Assembly (NCBI GenBank): GCA_009746045.1
Contig: RPFO01000253.1
Span: 2,509,888 to 2,573,887 of the forward strand
DNA from: Mesostigma viride
Taxonomy: Eukaryota; Streptophyta; Mesostigmatophyceae; Mesostigmatales; Mesostigmataceae
DNA: 64,000 nucleotides
Direction of reading: 5' to 3'
Shown here: piece after piece, positions 19,382 to 30,856 of the stretch
Layout: the number at the start of each line of letters is the position of its first letter
Position numbering within the stretch: the stretch's first letter is position 1
The notes under the pieces: generated by a model
The model's database searches: none
Told to the model about the DNA's origin: nothing
Seen by the model: the letters and a program-made list of their open reading frames with translations, nothing else
Made by a program: the position numbers and the translations under genes

Positions 19382-20789
19382 ATGGAGCCGTCGGGAGACG
19401 AGGACTCTTCGTTGTTCGCAGACATGGTGGATATAGGGACGGATGACGAGGGGCAGATAGGGCGGGCTCAGGCGGCTGCTGTGCCGTCTATCAGCCAGCC
19501 GCGACCCTCGACGCCTGGTGCCAGCGGCTCCCAGGAGCTGAAGGCACAGGCTCGGCTACAAGAGGAGATTCGGCAGCGGGAGACCTCGTCCCGGGAGAAT
19601 CAGGAATGTTACTATCCGAAGTGGCATGTCCCCGGTTATGACTCTGACGAGGTTCTATGGCGTCGCCGCAAGAGACATGGGCGGGCGCCATCGGACTTCG
19701 TTTCTAAACCCTATTGTCCTGACCGCGCCCCCGGTTCCAAGTCAGATCCAGTATCCGAGCTCAAGCTGTGTATCAGCAGACAGGTGGGATTCCTGATCGA
19801 GGTGGATTGGAGGACAACCTCGGTCGAGGGCCAGGTGGTGGCCGTGGCGTGGGAGCAGCATCCGCCACTCTGTGCTTGCGGCGACTGCCAGGACGTTCTG
19901 GAGGCTCTAATCGCGTACCCCCGCCTGGCGCTGCTACTGATCCCTGAACGCGTTCGCAACCGATTGCCGGACGCGTTTAGGAGAGTTACCCTACGAGGCG
20001 CGCTCTGCACGGGGTGCTGGGAGTGGTCCTTGCGGGAGGCGTGCCGGAGGATCTGGAAGATGGATGAGGCGGAGGGAGATGACCCCGAAGGCGAGGGTGA
20101 CAGGCAGCTGGCCGACGACGAGTCGGATGACGACCTGCCACGGGTCCGCCGTGACGATCCTGAGGAGGATGGTGTCCCTTGGGCGGCGCAGGTCGGTACA
20201 CGGCCGCCCCGCCGCCTCATTGTGTACAAACGTGAGGCGGTGATGGCTCGCTCCAGGAGGTTCCCTACTAAGGGGCGTCCGCGGGGTCGACCAAGTGTGG
20301 TGGTGGCCCCGCGGGACAGATCCGGGGAGAGACAAGGTGAGAGCCGCCCTGCCCCGCGTCACGAGCGTGGCGGACAATCGGCACGTCATGAAACGCCACG
20401 CGATTCTATCCGACGGCGCGACGAGCGTGGCGATTGGTGGGAAGCACGTCGGGACTCGGCACAGGACTTGTACCACGCTCACGGGGCGCGGGAGAGACGC
20501 CGGCACACGTCACGGGAATCTCGTCAGCAAGAAGAGCTGCGGGAGTCACGCCGGCGCGAGGCGCGACAGGCGCCACTCCACCCCAGGGACAATCACGGTT
20601 CCCTGGACCGTGTCGAGCACACCGGTTCAGCTTCGAACTTGACAGGGGCGGCCGCTGGGCCCGGACAACCCGGCCGCGCTCGGGAACGCGAACGGTCACC
20701 CGTTCGAGGTGCCAACGACCGACCGCTGCGTCAGCAGGGCGCGGCCCTTATCCCCGCGCCCGCACCAGAGCAGCCTTTACCGGCCCTTG
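19382..20789 (+). pseudogene. Ty3 third ORF (ORF3), 5' part
   Basis: The chosen start is ATG 19382 (MEPSGDEDSS). An acidic N terminus is followed by a region with CACGDC and, about 50 residues on, CTGCWEW, which could bind zinc. A very acidic segment and a long Arg-rich, RS/RD-like tail come next. The frame is cut by the 11.45-kb insertion at 20789. Joined to 32245-33089 it is exactly 2253 nt (750 aa plus stop). The position after integrase is where env-like or extra ORFs sit, but there is no signal peptide or membrane segment. Function unknown; RNA or chromatin binding is only a guess. Confidence 0.75.
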
Positions 20790-21273
20790 AGTTAGTCTCC
20801 ATGCTTTGCTGTAGACTAAGTCTCAAAGGCATTGTGAATACAACGTATGAATAAGCCTTGTAAACCTACGTTGGTATGTGAATATAAATACCAAGTGGGC
20901 TATGCAGATAGGAATGCTAGTCGAGTCGCATACGTTTCCCTAGATAGGTACTTTGGGTACTGAGGTACGTGACAGATGTCAGTACCCAGTATACGTAGTG
21001 TCCTGTCATTGGACGGTACTAGAGTATCCTAGATAGGGACCGTACTGCAGCGTGCATTGATCTGTGATCGCACGATGCAGTGACTAGACGGCTACCTGTC
21101 ATCGTGTGGCCTCGGGCCAACGGTCTGCACCCAACGGTCACTGGCGGCGCAGCCGGTGAGAGGAACGTTGATGAAGGGTAAACCTATTTTCTAATGAACC
21201 AAGCAATTCATTGCTCTCAGCACTCCGTGTTCTCGAGCAATATACCACGTCGTTCATTTCTCATTTCCTAACT
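20790..21273 (+). repeat. Left LTR of the 11.45-kb element (484 bp)
   Basis: Starts AGTTAG and ends CTAACT, a 6-bp terminal inverted repeat instead of the usual TG/CA. TATAAATACC near 20885 could be a TATA box. Confidence 0.92.
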
Positions 21274-21333
21274 TGAATTTTATAAACGCTCTTCAGCAAC
21301 ATCAAACTCAACAACGGTTCAAACCGGCACTGG

Positions 21334-21364
<31 letters not shown>

Positions 21365-21686
21365 GAAAAGAAAAAAAGAGAAAAAGAAACTATATCTTGG
21401 GGACGACGATGATGATCAGCGTTGTCCGCCAGACAACAGGGCACCGGCTGATGTCGGTGCGCCTGCATGCAATAACAACAAAACAAAAAGAAGACAAAGA
21501 AAAAGAAAACAAAAGAACAACCATGACAATACCAGCCAGGTGGAGGGTCTGGCTGCCGCGAGGCAGTCCGAACAACCCCCCTCCCCTGTGCGCCAGCCGG
21601 TGGCGGAGCCGGTTCCCCTATGGGGCACCGACCAACCCTCTTCCCCGGCGGCTGCGACAGCAGCACCCACTGGAGGGGATTCATAG
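21274..21686 (+). CDS. Lys/Asn-rich basic ORF after the left LTR, possible Gag remnant
   Basis: An open frame begins at the end of the LTR. It has a lysine run encoded by an A-rich GAAAA repeat, an acidic DDDDD stretch, a second basic Asn/Lys/Arg tract and an Ala/Pro-rich C terminus ending GGDS. Its last codons lie in the left arm of the satellite-bearing inverted repeat, and a similar C terminus (AAPAGGDS) is found inverted near 26553-26580. No domain is recognised. Confidence 0.35.
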
Positions 21687-21749
21687 GTGTTTGCTCAATT
21701 TCACAAGTCTTCAAATGAGTAAAAAAAAAATCTTTCAGATCTGAGGGTA

Positions 21750-23590
21750 CCTAAAGCTGGACTGTTGCAGGCAGCATGTAGACCATGAAAATAGACCACC
21801 CACGAAAATTGGGCTCATTCTGAGCTCAAATGGTGACATGTGACAGCATACATGTGCAGTTTTTCGTCATTTCCCCCCTTTACTTACATGAAACAAATAT
21901 GAATAGTGGACAAATGAACTCATTTCAGGCTGGATTCTTGCAGGCAGCATCTAGACCATGAAAATAGACCACCCACAAAAATTGGGCTCATTCTGAGCTC
22001 AAATGGTGACATGTGACAGCATACATGTGCAGTTTTTCGTCATTTTCCCCCTTTTCTTACATGAAACAAATATGAATAGTGGACAAATGAACTCATTTCA
22101 GGCTGGATTCTTGCAGGCAGCATCTAGACCATGAAAATAGACCACCCACAAAAATTGGGCTCATTCTGAGCTCAAATGGTGACATGTGACAGCATACATG
22201 TGCAGTTTTTCGTCATTTTCCCCCTTTTCTGACATGAAACAAATATGAATAGTGAACAAATGAACTCATATCAGGCTGGATTCTTGCAGGCAGCATTTAT
22301 ACCATGAAAATAGACCACCCACAAAAATTGGGCTCATTATGAGCTCAAATGGTCGACATGTGACAGCATACATGTGCAGTTTTTCGTCATTTTCCCCCTT
22401 TTCTTACATGAAACAAATATGAATAGTGAACAAATGAACTCATTTCAGGCTGGATTCTTGCAAGCAGCATCTAGACCATGAAAATAGACCACCCACAAAA
22501 ATTGGGCTCATTCTGAGCTCAAATGGTGACATGTGACAGTGTAAATATGCAGCTTTTCGTCATTTGCACCGGTTTCTTACATGAAACAAATAGGAATCAT
22601 GACCAAATGAACTCATATCGAGCTGCCAGGATTCTTGCAAGCAACATTTAAACCATAATACTACACCACCTACAAAAATTGGGCTCATTATGAGCTCAAA
22701 TGGTGACATGTGACAGTATAAATATGCAGTTTTACGCCATTTTCATCGTTTTCTTACACGAAATAAATAGGAATCATGACCAAATGAGCTCATATCGAGC
22801 TGGATTCTTGCAAGCTACATTTAAACCATAATACTAGACCACCTACAAAAATTGGGCTCATTATGAGCTCAAATGGTGACATGTGACAGTATAAATATGC
22901 AACCTTTTGTCATTTGCACCGGTTTCTTACATGAAACAAATAGGAATCATGAACCAATGAACTCATATCCAGCTGGATTCTTGCAAGCTACATTTAAACC
23001 ATAATACTACACCACCTACAAAAATTGGGCTCATTATGAGCTCAAATGGTGACATGTGACAGTATAAATATGCAGTTTTACGCCATTTTCATCGTTTTCT
23101 TATTACACGAAATAAATAGGAATCATGACCAAATGAGCTCATATCGAGCTGGATTCTTGCAAGCTACATTTAAACCATAATACTAGACCACCTACAAAAA
23201 TTGGGCTCATTATGAGCTCAAATGGTGACATGTGACAGTATAAATATGCAACCTTTTGTCATTTGCACCGGTTTCTTACATGAAACAAATAGGAATCATG
23301 AACCAATGAACTCATATCCAGCTGGATTCTTGCAAGCTACATTTAAACCATAATACTACACCACCTACAAAAATTGGGCTCATTATGAGCTCAAATGGTG
23401 ACATGTGACAGTATGAATATGCAGTTTTACGCCATTTGCACCGGTTTCTTACATGAAACAAATAGGAATCATGACCAAATGAACTCATATCAAGCTGGAT
23501 TCTTGCAAGCAACATTTAAACCATAATACTAGACCACCTACAAAAATTGGGCTCATTCGATCTGAGCTCAAATGGTGACATGTGACAGTA
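21750..23590 (+). repeat. About 173-bp satellite, roughly 11 direct copies
   Basis: The phrase CTGGATTCTTGCA recurs at about 21930, 22103, 22276 and 22450 (173-174 bp apart), then more divergently to 23500. Left copies are more alike than right ones. Inverted copies lie at 25590-26465. Confidence 0.9.
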
Positions 23591-23593
23591 TAT

Positions 23594-23800
23594 GAAAAGA
23601 GACAACAAACGTGGACTGAAGCATTGGCACGCTGAGCCCCGTGCATGTCTGAGACCAGTTGTCTGAAAAGAGACAACAAACGTGGCAGCATGGCACGCCG
23701 AGCCCCGTGCATGTCTGAGACCAGTTGTCTGAAAAGAGACAACAAACGTGGAAGCATGGCACGCCGAGCCCCGTGCATGTCTGAGACCAGTTGTCTGAAC
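23594..23800. repeat. 66-71-bp tandem repeat, three copies
   Basis: GAAAAGAGACAACAAACGTG begins copies near 23594, 23665 and 23731; each ends GAGACCAGTTGTCTGAA. Confidence 0.85.
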
Positions 23801-23949
23801 TGAAACGTAAAAAGCGCGGATCCGCGTAAGGCGCGATGTCTACTGGCTCAGGACAGTATATATATATAAGTAACATTTAAACTCAGCCCAGTTTTGACGT
23901 CATTTCCAACTGAAAAAATTATTAATTAAATAATTCATTGATAAAACAC

Positions 23950-23977
23950 GCGCTCCTATTGGGGAGTCGCAGAGCAC
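23950..23977. repeat. Dispersed TGCTCC/GGAGCA hairpin motif, diverged copy 2
   Basis: GCGCTCC, a loop containing TTGGGGAGTCGC, then AGAGCAC. It is preceded by ATAAAACAC, as in the copies at 38443 and 42698. Confidence 0.5.
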
Positions 23978-24192
23978 AATAATACATGTTAAAGTGCTTT
24001 TCATCCCTGTATGTTGCACGCTGGGATCTAAAACTGAAAAATTTAAACTCACATCAATAAGGCTAGTCTGAGTCTGAGTCATCAATTATGTGGGGAGGGC
24101 GGCGCTTGTGGCGCGGGGTCGCCTTCGCTTGCTTGCTAGCCGTGCCCCGGTGTGCGACCTGCTTCGATCCGAACGCACTCTACTATCTCCGC

Positions 24193-24483
24193 CTAACCTC
24201 GCGCAGTCGAGTCGGGTGGCAGATTGGGTAACTCTACACCTGGGCATGCGCAAAGCGCAGCTCGCACCTCATCTAACCCTACTATTTCATCGTCCCCGTC
24301 TGTGTAGAGCACATGGACCATGTTGTGCTCCTTATTAAACGCCGTCACATGGGCATGATACCGCTTCTCCCCTGAGTTTGGGCCTGAAAATATCTTGCAT
24401 ACCGGGGTCCCCACCAACCATTCCGGCTCGTGCACGTCCATGACATGCGATTTGAAAAGTGCCATCGCCGTCTTCTCCGCCAT
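24193..24483 (-). CDS. Tudor-like domain ORF, probable captured gene fragment (96 aa)
   Basis: Residues about 22-72 read VGTPVCKIF, HAHVTAFNKEHNMVHVLY, then TDGDDEIVGLDEV. This is the strand pattern of Tudor/PTM-type domains (VGxxVxKxF, GxV, VxYxDGDxExxxxxE), which bind modified histone tails. The ATG at 24481-24483 is preceded on the minus strand by AT-rich sequence and 109-bp repeats. It sits alone in the centre of the inverted-repeat element, so transduplication of a host chromatin gene is likely. Its short length suggests a fragment. Confidence 0.5.
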   Translation of the reverse strand: MAEKTAMALFKSHVMDVHEPEWLVGTPVCKIFSGPNSGEKRYHAHVTAFNKEHNMVHVLYTDGDDEIVGLDEVRAALCACPGVELPNLPPDSTARG

Positions 24484-24537
24484 CGCTGATTCCGTTTTCT
24501 GTGCTTATTCCGTTTTCCCACCCCTCATGTTTCGCGC

Positions 24538-25407
24538 ACATACGAAAAGGACTTGAATTTCCTTGCTAACAGGTCGGTCTCGGCAATTCATCTTGCATTC
24601 ACTGGAATTCATTCATCGAAGCCCCGAGACTGCCCGTCCAGTCTGAACATACGAAAAGGACTTGAATTTCCTTGCTAACAGGTCGGTCTCGGCAATTCAT
24701 CTTGCATTCACTGGAATTCACTCATCGAAGCCCCGAGACTGCCCGTCCAGTCTGAACATACGAAAAGGACTTGAATTTCCTTGCTAACAGGTCGGTCTCG
24801 GCAATTCATCTTGCATTCACTGGAATTCACTCATCGAAGCCCCGAGACTGCCCGTCCAGTCTGAACATACGAAAAGGACTTGAATTTCCTTGCTAACAGG
24901 TCGGTCTCGGCAATTCATCTTGCATTCACTGGAATTCACTCATCGAAGCCCCGAGACTGCCCGTCCAGTCTGAACATACGAAAAGGACTTGAATTTCCTT
25001 GCTAACAGGTCGGTCTCGGCAATTCATCTTGCATTCACTGGAATTCACTCATCGAAGCCCCGAGACTGCCCGTCCAGTCTGAACATACGAAAAGGACTTG
25101 AATTTCCTTGCTAACAGGTCGGTCTCGGCAATTCATCTTGCATTCACTGGAATTCACTCATCGAAGCCCCGAGACTGCCCGTCCAGTCTGAACATACGAA
25201 AAGGACTTGAATTTCCTTGCTAACAGGTCGGTCTCGGCAATTCATCTTGCATTCACTGGAATTCACTCATCGAAGCCCCGAGACTGCCCGTCCAGTCTGA
25301 ACATACGAAAAGGACGAATTTCCTTGCTAACAGGTCGGTCTCGGCAATTCATCTTGCATTCACTGGAATTCATTCATCGAAGACCCGAGACTGCCCGTCC
25401 AGTCTGA
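24538..25407. repeat. 109-bp tandem repeat, eight copies
   Basis: ACATACGAAAAGGAC starts copies at 24538, 24647, 24756, 24865, 24974, 25083, 25192 and 25301. Copies are almost identical; the last has a short deletion (GGACGAATTT). Such homogeneity indicates recent amplification. Confidence 0.95.
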
Positions 25408-25589
25408 ACTTCATACTACCGTTGTACGAAATTCAGACTGCACGAACCTCGAGGATTGTCAATGAATGCCCATGAATTTCATTTGGTCGCACAAAAATGT
25501 TTTATTCAAGAGAACAGTGGCAATGGCATCAAACTGCATTGTTTTCCTTTCATTTGTCACCTTTTGAGCTGTAAACAGTCTATTTTGAT

Positions 25590-26465
25590 GGTCTACATGC
25601 TGCTTACAAGTTTCCAGCCTGATCTGAGTTCATTTGTTCAATATTCATATTTGTTTCATGTAAGATAACCGAGAAAATGACGAAAAACTGCACATGTATG
25701 CTGTCACGTGTCACCATTTGAGCTCAGAATGAGCCCAATTTTTGTAGGTGGTCTATTTTTATGGTCTAGATGCTGCCTGCAAGAATCCAGCCTGAAATGA
25801 GTTCATTTGTTCACTGTTCATATTTGTTTCATGTAAGAAAAGGGGGAAAATGACGAAAAACTGCACATGTATGCTGTCACATGTCACCATTTGAGCTCAG
25901 AATGAGCCCAATTTTTGTGGGTGGTCTATTTTCATGGTCTAGATGCTGCCTGCAAGAACCCAGCCTGATATGAGTTCATTTGTTCACTGTTCATATTTGT
26001 TTCATGTAAGAAAAGGGGGAAAATGACGAAAAACTGCACATGTATGCTGTCACATGTCACCATTTGAGCTCAGAATGAGCCCAATTTTTGTGGGTGGTCT
26101 ATTTTCATGGTCTAGATGCTGCCTGCAAGAATCCAGCCTGATATGAGTTCATTTGTTCACTATTCATATTTGTTTCATGTAAGAAAAGGGGGAAAATGAC
26201 GAAAAACTGCACATGTATGCGGTCAAATGTCACCATTTGAGCTCAGAATGAGCCCAATTTTTGTGGGTGGTCTATTTTCATGGTCTAGATGCTGCCTGCA
26301 AGAATCCAGCCTGATATGAGTTCATTTGTTCACTATTCATATTTGTTTCATGTAAGAAAAGGGGGAAAATGACGAAAAACTGCACATGTATGCTGTCACA
26401 TGTCACCATTTGAGCTCAGAATGAGCCCAATTTTTGTGGGTGGTCTATTTTCATGGTCTGAAGGC
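25590..26465 (-). repeat. 173-bp satellite, about five inverted copies
   Basis: Reverse complement of the 21750-23590 satellite. It is closest to the left-most copies there, for example AAAATTGGGCTCATTCTGAG read on the minus strand. Confidence 0.9.
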
Positions 26466-26569
26466 TGGATGACCCCTGCTTTATTGACAAATATAAGGAT
26501 TTAATCACATGTGGAAAAATTGAGTAAAATTTATGAAATTGAGCAAACACTTATGAATCCCCTCCTGCT

Positions 26570-27240
26570 GGAGCAGCCATGGCGGCGGCAATGCGGCAGG
26601 AAAACAACCCCCCAGGAGGCACCGGCCCCGCGCCGGCCCCTGGGGCTTCCAGCGTAAGCAAGTCCGTTGCTTTCTTTCCTCATGCATGCTCTGATATAAT
26701 GCTCAAGAGCGGTGGCTATCTTTTCAACATATCATAACCAAACAGAAAGCTATCGCTGCAGCATGAGGAGCATAGAAACGCTCCAGCTGTTATGTGATAA
26801 AAGCACTCCTGGCCTATCCCCATCGCCGGCGGTGGGCGGCCTGGGCTGGACGGCATATGCAAACGAGACAAGTATCTCCGTCCACCCCAACGTGACTTAT
26901 CTGAATGAATGTCATGTCTTTTGAACGCAGATCTCCCCATTTTATTTGGGATGAGTGTAAGGGTATTGTTGCTTTCTTGGCAGCACAGCCTCTACCCTCT
27001 AGGGAGACTGTTGATCCTCTCTATGTCAGGGCTGAGGGCCCTTCATCAAACCCACTGCTGTCAACTCCCTAGACATGGAGCTTGCCCAGCCGCCGCACAT
27101 AATCAATAACGCATGCAGTAGTGGCAGAAGCCATTACCAAACGCATGTACTTGCGGGTAAAGACATGGCTGGTGCTAACGCTCAAGCAGCACCGGGAGGC
27201 AATAACAAGAAACACTAACAGAAAACAAACAAACAAACAA
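26570..27240 (+). other. Interior of the 11.45-kb element without recognised gene
   Basis: Short frames only. The left edge includes the inverted GC-rich tail (AAPAGGDS-like on the minus strand). Nothing else is supported. Confidence 0.35.
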
Positions 27241-27244
27241 AACT

Positions 27245-27590
27245 GTTACCAAACCATGGTTGGTGTTGAGGCAGCACAGATGCTGTCCTCTCATTACAAG
27301 CAAACAAACGAAACTGTTACCAAACCATGGTTGGTGTTGAGGCAGCACAGATGCTGTCCTCTCACTGCAAGCAAACAAACGAAACTGTTACCAAACCATG
27401 GTTGGTGTTGAGGCAGCACAGATGCTGTCCTCTCACTGCAAACAAACAAACGAAACTGTTACCAAACCATGGTTGGTGTTGAGGCAGCACAGCTACTGTC
27501 CTCTCATTACAAGCAAACAAACGAAAATGTTACCAAACCATGGTGGGTTTTGAGGCAGCAAAGATACTGTCCTCTCAATCAATACAATGA
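27245..27590 (+). repeat. 71-bp tandem repeat, five copies
   Basis: GTTACCAAACCATGGTTGG starts copies at 27245, 27316, 27387, 27458 and 27529. The unit contains GAGGCAGCAnAGnTnCTGTCC, which resembles the coding stretch near 27939-27961 (EAATLLSS), so it may be an amplified piece of gag-pol. A 71-bp period breaks the frame. Confidence 0.85.
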
Positions 27591-27862
27591 ACAAACAAGA
27601 AAAGCTGCGATTAATTAACAATAACAACAACAACAACCGGCCCCAACAGGGCAACAACAACAACAACAATAGGCAACCTGGCAACCCTGGAAGGGTCAGG
27701 TGCCTGAGGTGCTTCCAGACGGGGCACAGCCGCAACCAGTGCAACCACAACCCTACACTGGGCAACAATGTGGATCTCTGCCCAGGCTGCCACTACACGA
27801 GGCACAACCTGGCCAGCTCCAGGCAGCCGGTGCAACAGGCCTCGCTACCCAAACAAATGTGA
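27587..27862 (+). pseudogene. Copia-like Gag C terminus with zinc knuckle
   Basis: An Asn/Gln-rich linker leads to CLRCFQTGHSRNQC, a CCHC knuckle with one residue fewer than usual spacing allows for some families, then CPGCHYTRH, which may bind a second metal. The frame ends at 27862, but the same protein seems to continue in the next frame (PNKCEFSHLAYSEDDD). This suggests a frameshift near 27835. Confidence 0.65.
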
Positions 27863-28835
27863 GTTCTCTCACCTTGCTTACTCTGAGGATGATGATCTCA
27901 TTACCATTGGGGATGGCAGCCAGGGCATAATTGATTTTGAGGCAGCAACCTTACTGTCCTCCCAACACCCTGTACTGGAACCTTACATAAAAGCACTAAC
28001 CCCTACTGTTGACAACTCCATAGATATCAAGGAGCTTGCTCATCAGCTGCACCTAGCCATGGGTCATGAAACAGTGGCTGAGGAACTGGCCAGACGGCTG
28101 GGGGGTAGTAGCATGGGAAAACAACTCAGGAATGCAGTAAAACTGGCTAGACAACACTGTCAAGAATGTCAGTTCAATAGCCCCAAACCTCAAAAATGGC
28201 ATACTGCAACTCCTTCCACCACTAGGGGCATGATAGTGGGGGATGTGATGCACATCAACAAAGATGTCCAACCCTACCTGATCCTAAAAGATTCATGGTC
28301 CAGGTTCACAGTAATGGAACCCCTACCTGGCATGTCTGCAGGGCAGCTACGTGTTGCACTCATGATTGCTTTACCCAGATTCTACCCAGTTGACAGAATT
28401 TTGCTTGATCAACAATTTTCTTGTCTGACTGACCTGGAAGGGTGTGAAGCAATAGAGATTGCTGGGCTGGAAGATCATGAGGGTCAGGGGGTCATTGAAA
28501 GAACCATCAGATCTGTCAAAACCCTACTAGCCAAAAATCCTTCCAAGGATGCTACTTCAGGGGTCTATTGTGACAGGGCACTCTGGTGTCATGAAATGTG
28601 CACAACCCTAAACATGAGACCTGTCTTGCATGCCAAGTGGGGTGAAGTAATCCCAGCAGGCCTGCAGGCAGGTGTATATCCCCCAGAGGTGATAGCACTG
28701 TACAACACTGCACGTGCACAAACCTCAGCAAAACTGGCAGAAAAAGATAAAACCCATCCAGGCCAGTATTCCAAAAAGGTGATCAAGTTCTCTATTACAA
28801 GGAAAACAGCTTTGGTAAGGTTGGAACTTGGCTAG
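27840..28835 (+). pseudogene. Copia-like integrase
   Basis: The HHCC finger reads HQLHLAMGHETV, then QHCQECQ. The core carries GDVMHI (first Asp), DRILLDQQFSC (second Asp) and GQGVIERTIRSVK (Glu), spaced as in Ty1/Copia integrases. No protease lies between the Gag knuckle and this domain. The frame breaks near 28790-28830; the continuation (GKVGTWLGPVTIRG, then VSCHRIKKYY) lies in the next segment. Catalytic residues are intact. Confidence 0.8.
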
Positions 28836-30340
28836 GTCCAGTTACCATCCGTGGATTTACCAAAAACAGCAAGACCGTGGAGGTCAAGCACAATATCAAT
28901 GGGAAGCGTCACAGGGTGAGCTGTCATAGAATTAAGAAGTATTATTCTCCCATGGCAGACGTGCCTGGGGAAGAGTCTTTAAGCATGGACTCACTACTTC
29001 TATCTGGCAACTCCAGCATGCCCAGCAGTAGCCCTGAGCCACCAATTACTGCTGTTGACAGCACCACAGCACCCTCTGTGAACCCTTCCACCCTCAGTGA
29101 AGCCAGGCCCACTTCACAACCTGGGGATTGCTTAACCAGGCACGAGGTAGCTGGGTTGGAAGCATTAGCTCAGCCCCAAGGCACCAAATTGTCTGCCAAC
29201 CCTCCCGCTCTGAGGTCAAGATTGGCAGTCGCCTTGCAAGCATTACACAGGTCACATAAGCAACAAGCTGCTGTGGCCGCAGGGTTGGCAAAAGTCTCAG
29301 CTGTGTGCACTAGTCAGGACCCCTGGACCCTGGCAATAGACACTCAGGCACAGGTCAGTGTGATCAGTGCACAAGCCATCCCTGGTCTTGAGATTGCACC
29401 TTCATTTTGGGCACGGGTGCAGGATTTCTCAGGCCAAAGCTCACTGGATGTAGTGGGACAAGTGATGCTCCCTATACTTGGTATTCAGACACCCTTCCAG
29501 GTGGTGGAGGGGTACTCTGGTAACACCTTGTTGGGGGAACCTTTTGTATCCTATCCTGGGGTGCTTATCTCAGCTAATGAGCTCAGTGTCACAGGGGTGG
29601 GTGCAGTTCCTCTGGACCACTTTAAAATCCCTCTCTCCAGTATTGTCCCTGGTATGGATGCTGTCATCAAGGCAGTCAACACTCAGTATGCACCAGGGGA
29701 GATCCCTGATCTGGACAAGTTAGTGCACAGCCAGTTCCTCCATCCCTCAGCCTTTGGGCTGGGTAAGTGGGACATAGCCATGCACTCACCCCACCAAATC
29801 TCCCACGTCATACAAGAATGCAAAACACAAAAAGGGTTTACCAAGTGGCTGATGGCCATTGTCCACCAAGCCAGGCAGGAATGGGTCCTGCCCAACCCCA
29901 AAAACCCTCAATACAAACCTCCTGTCACCCCTTCATGGGACGTGCCAGAGGGAGCCAAAAAGCTCAGATTAAAATTTGTTCTCAAACAAAAACCACAAAA
30001 AGTGGGCTCCCCAATCTTCCATGCCAGACCATGTGTCACAGAATTAAAGGGGACATCCACACTGCCAAAAGGGGAAACCTACACACCTGGGCTGCAACAA
30101 ACCTCACTCAGGATCATGCTCTCCCTATTCCTCCACAACCTCAATGCAGGCCAAGACTATGTCTGCAAAGCCACTGATATTAAAAGGGCCTTCCTCAGGG
30201 GGGACCCAGAAAAGGCTGAATCTGTGTGGAAAGGGAAGGTGTACGTGGTAGACACCCCAGCTGTGTGGAAACCTTACATTGATGAGCCCCACCTTATCAT
30301 CAACATTGGGGTGGAAGGGCTTGTCAGTGCCCCAAAATTT
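28836..30340 (+). pseudogene. Integrase tail, retropepsin-like protease and first half of Copia-like RT
   Basis: After the integrase C-terminal strands comes a Ser/Pro/Thr linker, then WTLAIDTQAQVSVISAQAIP (about 29322-29380), matching retropepsin (hydrophobic-DTGA-x-VSVI) with Gln in place of Gly. The LLGEPFV segment further on may be the flap-side strand. RT begins near 30000; KATDIKRAFLRGD (30168-30206) corresponds to the Copia MDVKTAFLNGD motif. The usual Ty1/Copia order is PR-IN-RT; here PR follows IN. The frame shifts near 30340. Confidence 0.7.
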
Positions 30341-30850
30341 TCAGAGACTCAGCAGAGGAAGTATTCAAAAAGCTCAAGGCCACGTATGATGACCTGGACC
30401 CATGCTTTTTTGTTGTACCCACCCCCTCTGGACTGCTGTTCTTTGTGTGGCATGGAGATGACCAACTCATTTGTGGGCCTAGAGCTGAGGTGGAAACCTT
30501 TATTCAGCAGGTCCAGGAATCATATGAGATTGGCAAACAGGTGGAATTGAGCACAACCCCCATCCAGTTCTGTGGCATCATGTTGCAGCTGCATAGGCAG
30601 CCAGATCAGTGGGTCTGCTCTCTCTCCCTCCTGCAGAATATATCCAAGATTGTCTAGATCTGCTGCAGGACAACTACCTCCCCTTACACATGTGTGCCAC
30701 TGTTCAGGGCAAACTGGGGTGGTGGTCAGCCATCTGTGGGGCTCCCTTAGCTGTCATCAGCAGGGTCACCCATGATGTTCTAGTCAAGATAAAATGCAGT
30801 CACATCAGGAAGTTGGTCAATGACTGCCCCCCCTCATCCTCCATGGCCTG
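30341..30850 (+). pseudogene. Copia-like RT, second half (two frames)
   Basis: The RT continues in a new frame with FFVVPTPSGLLFFVWHGDDQLICGP. This carries the catalytic DD in an HGDD context rather than YVDD, then a region like the Copia thumb (PIQFCGIML). A second shift near 30630 moves to AEYIQDCLDLLQDNYLP and onward. The breaks could be decay or sequencing indels, since the LTRs are nearly identical. Confidence 0.7.
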
Positions 30851-30856
30851 AATCTG

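Larger units (their letters stand above)
21672..26565. mobile_element. 4.9-kb inverted-repeat element built of satellites
   Basis: The ends (21672-21702 and 26535-26565) are inverted copies, containing GTGTTTGCTCAATTTC and its reverse complement; weaker inverted similarity extends outward. Inside, from left: a 173-bp satellite (direct), a 66-bp repeat, a Tudor-like minus-strand ORF, eight 109-bp repeats, and the same 173-bp satellite inverted. It looks like a non-autonomous TIR element that captured a gene fragment. No transposase is present and no clear target duplication was found. Confidence 0.6.
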
